From Anaerolineaceae bacterium (GTDB lineage: Bacteria; Chloroflexota; Anaerolineae; Anaerolineales; Anaerolineaceae), in NCBI GenBank assembly GCA_016841525.1, contig JAENYZ010000003.1, forward strand, positions 248,001 to 312,000: DNA of 64,000 bases, written 5' to 3'. Below are positions 7,758 through 15,350 of the stretch, in pieces (positions within the stretch are counted from its first letter, which is position 1; the number at the start of each line of letters is the position of its first letter). The translations under genes were made by a program, and so were the position numbers. Below the pieces are notes generated by a model, which was not told the origin of the DNA, searched no databases, and saw nothing but the letters and a program-made list of their open reading frames with translations.

Positions 7758-9171
7758 CTGACCTCCTGATTGTCTTTTGTAAATGATGGAAAATTGCAAC
7801 CATTGCATAAGTGTCCAGCTCACAATAGGCTTTCATGGCGGCTTTCGTTTCAGCCAGGGCAGCTGGATCCAGTTCACTCGTTTGCAGCCAGTACCAGGTC
7901 ATCATGGCTTCTTCGCCATTGGTAATTTGCAGGTTTTCATAGCGCAATTCTGGGCATAGAACGGGAAGTACAGCCTTAAGCGATGCGCTGCCGTGGAAAT
8001 CGGGGTGAATATAATCGCCATCCTTGAAAATTTTCATCAGGTCAAATAAACGATCGTTAATGCTTTCCAATTGTTCTGTGAAGGAGGGGCAGTGACCTGC
8101 CAGGTCTTGATTGCGATACGCTTCAAAGCTCTGGTTCCAAACGATAACGGATCCTGTATCACCGAGATGATCCAATAAATCCCTCGCGATCATCGGCGCA
8201 GGGTCAATTTTATCGGTGATCAGGCATTCAAAATGTTCCGGTTTCGAACCCGGCTCGCGGATGACATGCAGAGAATACTGGAAGACGATATGCTCATAGG
8301 GGCGATAACCGGGAAATAAGGGGATGGCAGGGTTGAAGGTTTCATAGTCAAGAAAATACAGCGGGTATTCCAGGATTGCCAGCGCGTCACGGATCGAACC
8401 TTTGTCAATCAAGGGCTTTGCTTCTTTTACAGACTGGACATATCTGTGCTGCTTGTCGTTGAGCGCAAAGTCAGCAGGGATAGCGTTTATATCTGTGATC
8501 CCCATTTCCCTCAAAGTGCGGGCTTTTTTGCCAATATATGGAATGTTGTATATCGGGTTTTCAGGCAAATTGGGGTGACACAGGTTCGGGCAGGGGCAGG
8601 ATTGCGGTTTGGTGCAGGCAAGGGAGGGGTTGGGCAGCGGCACCAGGGAGACTTGCATTGCAGCCTGGCGAAGCGCCAGGACATCCTCACGCCTTTTTTC
8701 GACTTTTTCTGAAACTTCTTCTACTGAAAATAACCGTCCGATGTCAATTTCGCCGCTGTACTGATAATCCTTATTGATATGCACAATAAAGGCGTGTCGC
8801 ATGTTCAGAATGGTTTTGAGTAAGAGGAGCTGAAAGGTTAGGTCGTATTCGTGATCTGTTCTTATGCCTGTTGAGGATTTGATTTCATATAGATCGTACC
8901 AATCACCAGTCTTATCCCAGATGACTGCATCAGCACGGATTTCAAACTGCTTATCATGATAAGTCGGCTGCCATAAAAGCTGGGCATCTGAATAATTGGG
9001 CAGCAAATTGGTTTCGATGTATTTTCTTGCCAGTGCTTCAACCTCCTGGCCTTGCAGCATCAGGTGCTGTTCGTAAGGTGAAAGGGGTCTTTGCTGCAGC
9101 TGGTTGTGCATTTTTGCCCACAGGTGCATGGGTGCTTCAAGGAACAACAGGAAATCGGTTTTTGAGAGCAT
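7747..9171 (-). CDS. DUF2779 protein: RecB/Cas4-like nuclease plus DEDD-type exonuclease
   Basis: 474 residues with two nuclease-like parts. Residues about 1-140 are a PD-(D/E)xK domain like RecB or Cas4: FEIRADAVIWD gives Asp81, YEIKSSTG gives Glu96 and Lys98, and a Q-rich helix (TFQLLLLK) follows. Four cysteines (186, 192, 194, 198 in CTKPQSCPCPNLC) could hold an iron-sulfur cluster, as in Cas4. Residues about 268-474 form DUF2779, an RNase H-like fold: FLDYETFN gives Asp275 and Glu277, VIVWNQSFE the second motif, and AYCELDTYAM Asp453. The protein therefore probably degrades DNA, perhaps in repair. It is coupled to the DinB gene downstream. Confidence 0.75.
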   Translation of the reverse strand: MLSKTDFLLFLEAPMHLWAKMHNQLQQRPLSPYEQHLMLQGQEVEALARKYIETNLLPNYSDAQLLWQPTYHDKQFEIRADAVIWDKTGDWYDLYEIKSSTGIRTDHEYDLTFQLLLLKTILNMRHAFIVHINKDYQYSGEIDIGRLFSVEEVSEKVEKRREDVLALRQAAMQVSLVPLPNPSLACTKPQSCPCPNLCHPNLPENPIYNIPYIGKKARTLREMGITDINAIPADFALNDKQHRYVQSVKEAKPLIDKGSIRDALAILEYPLYFLDYETFNPAIPLFPGYRPYEHIVFQYSLHVIREPGSKPEHFECLITDKIDPAPMIARDLLDHLGDTGSVIVWNQSFEAYRNQDLAGHCPSFTEQLESINDRLFDLMKIFKDGDYIHPDFHGSASLKAVLPVLCPELRYENLQITNGEEAMMTWYWLQTSELDPAALAETKAAMKAYCELDTYAMVAIFHHLQKTIRRSDEP

Positions 9172-9299
9172 GACTGGGGTTGGCTTTCCACTATTGATAT
9201 ATGTTAAGGGTTTGGGCTTCGTTGAAGTGAAGAAAAATTTTCAGCATGGAGAGCAGGCTTTCTTTTTTATTATGACTCACTGCTCTAAAACATGAGGTC

Positions 9300-9998
9300 T
9301 TATTTAATTCTTGGTAAAAGATCTGTAAGCTGCCCAATATGTTCAATTTCGTAAAAATTTTTCTGTGTACTATCAAAGTCATCCATCAACTCATGTGCCC
9401 AGGTGGTATCCGCAGGGACATGGATGGCTGTCCCTCCCAGGGATAAAACAGGCTGGATGTCCGAAGGCAGTGAATTGCCCACCATCACAAAAGTCTCGGG
9501 GTTGAGATCATATTTTTTCATCAGCTGGTGATAAGTATGCTGAGATTTCGTGCTGACAACTTCGATGGCTGAAAAATAGCCTGTTAATCCGGATCGGTTA
9601 ACTTTTGTTGTTTGTTCTAAAAGATCACCCTTGGTGATGACCATCATGGGATATTTGCCTGATAGCATCTCCAAAGTTTCTTTTACGCCGGGGAGCAGGG
9701 GAAATTCCGATTCGAGCATTACCTGCCCAATTTTCAAGATTTCGTTGATGTCATTCGCTGTGATTTCACCGTCAGAGAGCCTCACAGCTGCCTCAATCAT
9801 GGACAGGGTGTAAGATTTGACGCCAAAACCATACAGTGCGATATTGCCGGTTTCAATTTCGAACAAAGTTTTGTGAATTATTTCTGGGTCATGCCATGCT
9901 GAAAGGATTTTACAAAATTTTTCCTGTGCATCTTTAAAAATGACCTCAGCGTGCCAGAGGGTGTCATCTGCGTCAAAAGCAATCATGTCAATAGTCAT
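9300..9998 (-). CDS. HAD family hydrolase
   Basis: 232 residues. HAD motif I is FDADDTLW (Asp9 nucleophile, Asp11 acid/base), motif II MVITKGD, and motif IV MVGNSLPSDIQPV. A helical cap of about 70 residues lies between motifs I and II. Members close to this are phosphatases for small phosphate esters; the substrate is not predictable. AAGGTGATG precedes the ATG. It sits 128 bases upstream of the DUF2779 operon on the same strand and may be transcribed with it. It is divergent from glpX. Confidence 0.85.
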   Translation of the reverse strand: MTIDMIAFDADDTLWHAEVIFKDAQEKFCKILSAWHDPEIIHKTLFEIETGNIALYGFGVKSYTLSMIEAAVRLSDGEITANDINEILKIGQVMLESEFPLLPGVKETLEMLSGKYPMMVITKGDLLEQTTKVNRSGLTGYFSAIEVVSTKSQHTYHQLMKKYDLNPETFVMVGNSLPSDIQPVLSLGGTAIHVPADTTWAHELMDDFDSTQKNFYEIEHIGQLTDLLPRIK

Positions 9999-10071
9999 AT
10001 CATCACCTTGTTCATTTTTTGGATGGATGAATTATACTGGTTATTGGGCGTGATTTCATCTTACGAGGGTA

Positions 10072-10101
10072 TTGTTGTGAAAATGGATTCAGGTTTATAC
10101 T
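10072..10101 (+). promoter_or_regulatory. Probable glpX promoter
   Basis: TTGTTG (10072-10077), 18 bases, TATACT (10096-10101), about 40 bases before the glpX start codon. Confidence 0.5.
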
Positions 10102-10140
10102 AATGTTAATGATCTCAGGTTCTTGAAAGGGAGTGTGCTG

Positions 10141-11130
10141 ATGGAGGATAAAAGGAAACCAACCCGCAATATTGCCCTGGAACTGGTTCGTGTGACAGAA
10201 GCAGGTGCGTTGGCTGCTGCGCGTCACTTTGGTCGTGGGGATAAGAACAATGCAGATGGTGCTGCTGTCGATGCAATGCGATTATTAATGAATGAAATTG
10301 ATATGGATGGCAAGATCGTGATCGGTGAGGGTGAAAAAGACAAGGCACCGATGCTTTTTAACGGGGAAATGGTTGGCAATGGCGAGCCGCCCGAGCTGGA
10401 CATTGCTGTGGACCCTGTTGAAGGGACGACCCTGGTGGCAAAGGGGATGCCAAACGCAATTGCCACAGTCGCTGCCTCACCTCGAGGGACAATGTTTGAC
10501 CCGGGTCCTATGTTTTATATGGATAAAATTGCGGTTAACCATGAAGCTCAAGACGTAATCGATATTGATGCTCCCGTGAAAGATAACTTGAGGAAGATCA
10601 GCAAGGCAAAGGGGATGGATATTGATGAATTGACGGTTGTTATCCTGGATCGGCCCCGCCATAAAGATTTAATCCAGCAGGTTCGTGAAGCAGGAGCGCG
10701 CATCCGGATGATCCCGGCCGGGGATGTCGCAGGCGCCTTGATGGCAGCCTGGCCTGGTACCGGTATCGATGTGTTATTGGGGATTGGCGGCACGCCGGAG
10801 GCAGTCCTGGCGGCTTGCGGTTTGCGAGCCATGCGGGGCGGATTCCAGGGGAAATTATGGCCCCGTGACGAGGATGACCGCCGGCATGCACTTGATGCCG
10901 GATGTGACTTAAACCAGGTGTTGACTCTGGATGATCTGGTCTCCTCTGAGGACACCTTCTTTGTTGCAACCGGTATCTCTGAAGGTCCGCTGCTGGACGG
11001 CGTCAGCTATTCGGAGGGTTTTGCTCACACCCACAGCCTGGTTGCGCGTGGTTTGACAGCGACGGTGCGGGAGGTCATCGCCCATCACCACCTGGGGACT
11101 CTTTCAAAAATCAGTGAAATTGTCTATTAG
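10141..11130 (+). CDS. glpX: Fructose-1,6-bisphosphatase, class II (GlpX)
   Basis: 329 residues from ATG 10141 (AAAGGGAG 7 bases upstream); the frame also offers a TTG at 10123 that would sit on the ribosome site, so it is rejected. Metal and substrate motifs of the GlpX family are intact: GDKNNADGAAVDAMR (about 33-47), IGEGEKDKAPMLFNGE (61-76) and DIAVDPVEGTT (87-97). The enzyme removes the 1-phosphate of fructose 1,6-bisphosphate with manganese or magnesium, the committing step of gluconeogenesis; some relatives also hydrolyse sedoheptulose bisphosphate. Its stop TAG is the first element of a purine-rich repeat tract. Confidence 0.95.
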   Translation: MEDKRKPTRNIALELVRVTEAGALAAARHFGRGDKNNADGAAVDAMRLLMNEIDMDGKIVIGEGEKDKAPMLFNGEMVGNGEPPELDIAVDPVEGTTLVAKGMPNAIATVAASPRGTMFDPGPMFYMDKIAVNHEAQDVIDIDAPVKDNLRKISKAKGMDIDELTVVILDRPRHKDLIQQVREAGARIRMIPAGDVAGALMAAWPGTGIDVLLGIGGTPEAVLAACGLRAMRGGFQGKLWPRDEDDRRHALDAGCDLNQVLTLDDLVSSEDTFFVATGISEGPLLDGVSYSEGFAHTHSLVARGLTATVREVIAHHHLGTLSKISEIVY

Positions 11131-11158
11131 GTAGTAGGTGATCAGGTATTAGGTGATT
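11127..11158 (+). repeat. TAGGTGA-type tandem tract starting at the glpX stop codon
   Basis: The glpX stop TAG (11128-11130) begins a run of degenerate units TAGGTAG, TAGGTGAT, CAGGTAT, TAGGTGAT. It supplies stop codons in all three frames. Related tracts begin at the stop codons of the HerA-like gene (17813) and recJ (42579). Confidence 0.6.
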
Positions 11159-11397
11159 ATGTGTCGTCCTGATTTACGTTTACAGGATGGTGATTGGTGA
11201 GAAGTGAGTGGTGCATGGTTGGTCGTGACCTACGATGATCCAAAATGATCATGCTGATTTGTTACGTTCAGTCTTATTTTGAAAATAATAAAATTTCACT
11301 ATTCAAATTCTTTTCGAGCTAACCCTTTGCAGGGCAGGACCCCTCACTCCAAAAAACTAATAAGGTAAAAATATAAACAAATTTCAGGACGACACAT
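11159..11397. mobile_element. MITE-like element with 14-bp terminal inverted repeats
   Basis: The left end ATGTGTCGTCCTGA (11159-11172) is matched by its exact reverse complement TCAGGACGACACAT (11384-11397). The 239 bases between carry no gene and are AT-rich. The first 70 bases align well with the reverse complement of 43601-43670, and CCTGATTTACGTTTACAGGA is found again unchanged at 42617. A degraded third half-copy (CCTGATTACCGTTTACATG) follows at about 11415. No clear target-site duplication is visible. The rest of the gap to 11563 holds nothing else I can name. Confidence 0.55.
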
Positions 11398-11563
11398 GTT
11401 TTATGGTGGACTTTCCTGATTACCGTTTACATGCTGGATTAGACAAAATAAATAAATTTCCCCTTGCTTGCGGGAGCCATAGGGACCCAGGGATATTAAT
11501 TCCATTCTGAGATTCATTCCTTATCATAAAATTAGAAAAAAATAATAAGCAAAGGAGGCTATT

Positions 11564-12268
11564 ATGTCCCTGGCTACAAAATCCGCAAATTTCCTTGATT
11601 ATCTCGAAAATTGGTTAGATTCGCGACCTTCAGCAGCATTTGATGATCTTTTTCCCGAGCCGGAGAAAACAGCCATCATCTCAATTGATGTGATTTACGG
11701 CTTTCTCTATGAAGGGTCGCTTTCCAGTCCCAGGGTCGCACCCATCGGTGCACAGATAGCAAATCTGATGCAATCAGCCTGGGATCGTGGTTTGCGAGAC
11801 ATATTACTGGTGCAGGATGCTCATACAGAAGACTCCCTTGAATTTGAGGCTTTTGGGGAACACGTCATCAAAGGCACATACCAGGCAGAAACAGTTGACG
11901 AGATTAAAAATCTCCTGTTTTATAAAGAATTGACCACGATCTATAAGGATTCAGTCCACCCGGCTTTAAATAATGGATTTGATGAATGGGTTGATCAAAG
12001 AAAGCATATCAACACCTTTATCGCGGTTGGCGATGTGACAGATATTTGTGCTTACCAGCTTGCGACCTATTTAAAGCTGCGAGCCAATGCTTACCATCGA
12101 AAACAGCGTGTGATTGTGCCGACTAATTGCGTCCAAACCTGGCATCTTTCTGTTGAAGATGCAAAGAATTCACCAGCAATGCCGCACCATGGTGACATGC
12201 TTCATGCGACTTTCCTGTACCATATGGCTTTGAACGGGATTGATGTTGTAAAGGAAATCAAATCTTAA
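11564..12268 (+). CDS. Isochorismatase-like cysteine hydrolase
   Basis: 234 residues. The Asp-Lys-Cys triad of the family is present: Asp42 in ISIDVIYGF, Lys128 in TIYKDS, and the nucleophile Cys162 in VTDICAYQLA. The family includes nicotinamidases, isochorismatases and carbamoylsarcosine amidases. The metal-binding pattern of nicotinamidase (D-x-H-x-x-x-D/E) is not evident: DAHTEDSLEFE is the nearest. The enzyme therefore should cleave an amide or vinyl ether, but the substrate is open. AAAGGAGG lies 7 bases before the ATG. A hairpin at 12297 closes the unit. Confidence 0.8.
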   Translation: MSLATKSANFLDYLENWLDSRPSAAFDDLFPEPEKTAIISIDVIYGFLYEGSLSSPRVAPIGAQIANLMQSAWDRGLRDILLVQDAHTEDSLEFEAFGEHVIKGTYQAETVDEIKNLLFYKELTTIYKDSVHPALNNGFDEWVDQRKHINTFIAVGDVTDICAYQLATYLKLRANAYHRKQRVIVPTNCVQTWHLSVEDAKNSPAMPHHGDMLHATFLYHMALNGIDVVKEIKS

Positions 12269-12296
12269 CTTAGCCTGTAAATGGAGTAAAAATCCA

Positions 12297-12323
12297 GCAG
12301 TTATGGTGCCCTGCCATAACTGC
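12297..12323 (+). terminator. Hairpin after the cysteine hydrolase gene
   Basis: GCAGTTATGG (12297-12306), loop TGCCCTG, CCATAACTGC (12314-12323): a perfect 10-bp stem. The following sequence has only a weak T run (ATGTTTCTTT), so termination may be imperfect. Confidence 0.6.
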
Positions 12324-12449
12324 ATGTTTCTTTAACAATGCGTTCAGAGATGATTAAAATGACCTCATCAAACGCCTTTGTGGTATCATTATTGACTGTC
12401 ACGATGAAAGATGAACAGAAAACAATCTTATTTTTACGATATTTTGATG

Positions 12450-12482
12450 TCCTGCGGAAATAGATCGTATTTATTTCAGCAG
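12450..12482 (+). promoter_or_regulatory. Leader hairpin before the glucan phosphorylase gene
   Basis: CCTGCGGAAATA pairs with TATTTCAGCAGG around a short AT-rich loop, ending about 30 bases before the ATG at 12514. It could influence translation or mRNA stability; I do not recognise a known riboswitch. Confidence 0.35.
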
Positions 12483-12513
12483 GCATTACTTTTAAAAGAG
12501 AGGCAGTGAAATT

Positions 12514-14697
12514 ATGAAGGATATTGTCAGGGAAAAACCCATAAAATTTAACATCCCACGCCGAATTAAACGGCTGAGTGATCTGGCTTACAACTTATGG
12601 TGGGTATGGCATCCGGAAGCCCAACGGTTGTTTAAGGATATCGACGAATTGTTATGGGAAGATAGCTATCATAATCCCATCGTATTTCTACGGGATGTTG
12701 ATCGAGCCCGATTGAATGCAGCAACCAATGACCGCTATTTTTTGGATCAATATGATCGGGTCATGCATGAATTTGATCGTTACATGAAGGAAAAAGACAC
12801 CTGGTTTTCCAAAAGCTACCCGGATCTGACAGATGAATTAATGGCTTACTTCTCCTTTGAATTTGGTCTTCATGAATCCTTGATGGTTTATGCAGGCGGT
12901 CTGGGTATTCTGTCTGGCGATCATTTGAAGGAAGCCAGTGACCTTGGTATTCCCCTGGTTGCCGTCGGCTTTGTTTATACTTATGGCTATTTCTCACAGC
13001 GTATCAGTGAAGATGGTTGGCAGCATGCAGACAACGTGCCGATTGACTTCAACGCTTTGCCCCTGATACGGATCATGGATGAAGATGGAGAGCCCGTCAA
13101 AATCTCGATTGATCTGCCGGGTCGCAAGGCATATGCCCGGATTTATGAATTAAATATCGGGCGGGTGAAGTTGTACTTGCTGCATACAAATATCCCCGAG
13201 AACGATCCTAAAGATCGACAGCTAACCGATCGCTTGTATATCAGCGACCTGGAATTGCGGATTTCACAGGAAATTCTCCTGGGTATGGGCGGGGTTCGCG
13301 CGCTGCGTGCACTCGGGTATGAACCCACTGCCTGGCACATGAACGAAGGCCATTCAGCCTTCTTAACCCTTGAACGTGCCCTGGAATACGTCAAAAATGG
13401 CAAGAGCTTTGATCAAGCCAGCAAAATCATTAAACACAGCAACATCTTCACCACCCATACACCTGTCCCTGCAGGGAACGACGAATTTCCTTTATGGTTG
13501 ATTGATAAATATTTTGTCCAGGTGTGGTCTGATCTTGGGCTGACACGGGATGAATTTATCAATATTGCAAAGGTCAAACAATCCTGGGGCGGCGATGCCT
13601 TCAGCATGCCGATATTAGCCCTTAAACTATCGGAATTCCGCAACGGCGTTTCCGAATTGCACGGCAAGGTTGCCCAGGAGATGTGGCGTTTCCTGTGGCC
13701 CGAAAAGGATGTTGACGAAGTGCCGATCGGTTACATCACCAACGGCATACACACTGAAACCTGGCTGGCTCGCCGGATGGGGATACTTTTCTCACGCTAT
13801 TTAGGCTCTGATTGGGCAGATCATCTTGATGATCCTGACCTGTGGGCACAGATAGAAAATATTCCGGACGAAGAATTATGGAAGGTGCGCCGGCATCTAA
13901 AACGAAAACTCGTGGCTTATATCATCAGCCGCGGCCGAGAGCAGTGGAAGACCACCCGGGTTCACCCAGTGCAAACCATCGCAAGCGGCGTTTTGCTCGA
14001 TCCTTATGCCCTGACCATTGGTTTTGCGCGGCGTTTTGCGATCTATAAACGCGCGAACTTGATCTTCCGGGATTATGATCGACTGTTGAATATCGTAACA
14101 AATGCCCGTATGCCCGTGCAATTTATTTTTGCGGGTAAGGCACATCCGGCTGATGAACCTGGCAAGCAAATGATCCAGGAAGTTTACAGGGCGGTTAAGG
14201 ATGCCCGATTTGGCGGCCGGCTGGCATTCCTGGAAGATTATGATATGAATATCGCCCGTTACATGGTGCAGGGTGTTGACGTGTGGTTGAACACCCCACG
14301 CCGACCGAGGGAGGCTTCCGGTACATCGGGTATGAAAGCAGCGCTAAATGGCGTGCTCAACTTCTCGGTCTTGGATGGTTGGTGGCGCGAAGGTTACAAC
14401 GGGCACAATGGTTGGGCGATTGGCGATGATATCACAAGAGATGATGATCTGGAAAAGCAGGATGAGATGGACGCCTTAAGTCTCTACGACACCCTTGAAA
14501 ATGAAATTGTCCCCATGTATTACGAACAGCGTTCGGCAGACAATTTGCCGGGCGAATGGATAGCTCACATGAAAGAAAATATCCGCACCCTGGCGGGACA
14601 GTTCAGCATGCGCCGAATGGTTAAAGAATATGTGAACCAGTATTATCATCCAGCATTGCTGAAGGGTATTGAAGAACGCAACGGAAAGGAAAAATAA
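12514..14697 (+). CDS. glgP: Alpha-glucan (glycogen) phosphorylase
   Basis: 727 residues, the shorter GT35 form found in Thermotoga-like and Chloroflexota genomes rather than the 800-residue enteric type. The N-terminal region begins with the DUF3417-like segment LSDLAYNLWWVWHPEAQ. GLGILSGDHLKEASDLGIPL is the glucan/phosphate region, and EASGTSGMKAALNG carries the pyridoxal-phosphate lysine (Lys608). The enzyme releases glucose 1-phosphate from storage glucan or maltodextrin using phosphate. AGAGAGGC lies before the ATG. Its TAA shares one base with the ATG of the UPF0316 gene, so the two are coupled. With glpX close by, this segment deals with sugar-phosphate flow. Confidence 0.95.
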   Translation: MKDIVREKPIKFNIPRRIKRLSDLAYNLWWVWHPEAQRLFKDIDELLWEDSYHNPIVFLRDVDRARLNAATNDRYFLDQYDRVMHEFDRYMKEKDTWFSKSYPDLTDELMAYFSFEFGLHESLMVYAGGLGILSGDHLKEASDLGIPLVAVGFVYTYGYFSQRISEDGWQHADNVPIDFNALPLIRIMDEDGEPVKISIDLPGRKAYARIYELNIGRVKLYLLHTNIPENDPKDRQLTDRLYISDLELRISQEILLGMGGVRALRALGYEPTAWHMNEGHSAFLTLERALEYVKNGKSFDQASKIIKHSNIFTTHTPVPAGNDEFPLWLIDKYFVQVWSDLGLTRDEFINIAKVKQSWGGDAFSMPILALKLSEFRNGVSELHGKVAQEMWRFLWPEKDVDEVPIGYITNGIHTETWLARRMGILFSRYLGSDWADHLDDPDLWAQIENIPDEELWKVRRHLKRKLVAYIISRGREQWKTTRVHPVQTIASGVLLDPYALTIGFARRFAIYKRANLIFRDYDRLLNIVTNARMPVQFIFAGKAHPADEPGKQMIQEVYRAVKDARFGGRLAFLEDYDMNIARYMVQGVDVWLNTPRRPREASGTSGMKAALNGVLNFSVLDGWWREGYNGHNGWAIGDDITRDDDLEKQDEMDALSLYDTLENEIVPMYYEQRSADNLPGEWIAHMKENIRTLAGQFSMRRMVKEYVNQYYHPALLKGIEERNGKEK

Positions 14698-15224
14698 TGG
14701 ATGTATTTCTTTCTCCGGCAGCCTGGCTGATTGCACTTGGTATTTTTGCTGCCCGAACAATCAATATTGCTTTGGATACCTTACGATTCATGTTTTCACT
14801 ACGTGGAAAACGGACAATGTCCTGGGTATTGGGATTTGTTGAATCGGTCTTGTTTGTGATGATCATCGGACAAGTTTTGAATAATCTGAGCAATCCGCTC
14901 AATATTATTGGCTATGCTGCGGGCTTTGCAACGGGGACTGTCCTGGGAATGGCGATAGAAAAGCAGTTGGCGATCGGCTTTACACATTTCAGTATTATCA
15001 GCCGCGGTCACAGCACCGAGATCGCGGATGCTTTGCGAGCGGAAGGTTACGGTGTTACCGAAATTCCAGCCCGTGGGCGCGAAAGCAATTTTATGCTGGT
15101 TGATTGCCATGTTCGTCGCAAACAGGCAGATGATGTTGAAGCTCTGGCATTAAAGATTGATCCTGATGCCTTCATCACCGCTGAGGAGGTCACACCAAGG
15201 CGAAGCGGTATTTGGCGACCATAG
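14697..15224 (+). CDS. UPF0316 (DUF2179) membrane protein
   Basis: 175 residues. Three membrane segments occupy the first 90 residues (LIALGIFAARTINIALDTLRF carries the conserved R-x-x-N-I-A-L-D-T motif), followed by a soluble DUF2179 domain from about residue 95 (FSIISRGHSTEIADALR, GYGVTEIPARG). This is the standard two-domain layout of UPF0316/DUF5698-DUF2179. No biochemical role is established. The start overlaps the phosphorylase stop by one base, a close link that may be functional or only operonic. Confidence 0.85.
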   Translation: MDVFLSPAAWLIALGIFAARTINIALDTLRFMFSLRGKRTMSWVLGFVESVLFVMIIGQVLNNLSNPLNIIGYAAGFATGTVLGMAIEKQLAIGFTHFSIISRGHSTEIADALRAEGYGVTEIPARGRESNFMLVDCHVRRKQADDVEALALKIDPDAFITAEEVTPRRSGIWRP

Positions 15225-15247
15225 GTATTGAACGATCAGATGATACG

Positions 15248-15276
15248 GGAGGTTGATTTTTCAGCCTCCTTTTTTG
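15248..15276 (+). terminator. Terminator of the phosphorylase-UPF0316 unit
   Basis: GGAGGTTGA (15248-15256), short loop, TCAGCCTCC (15261-15269) with one G-T pair, then T(6). Confidence 0.85.
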
Positions 15277-15350
15277 ATTCATTTTTTAAAAAAACACGGT
15301 CTTATCACCTTGTTGTATACTAATAGAGACAAACAAGCACAGGAGGTATT

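Noticed and set aside
12301-12486. A 61-residue minus-strand frame upstream of the phosphorylase gene
   Set aside because: It ends inside a perfect hairpin and has no conserved motif; the region is better explained as terminator plus leader.
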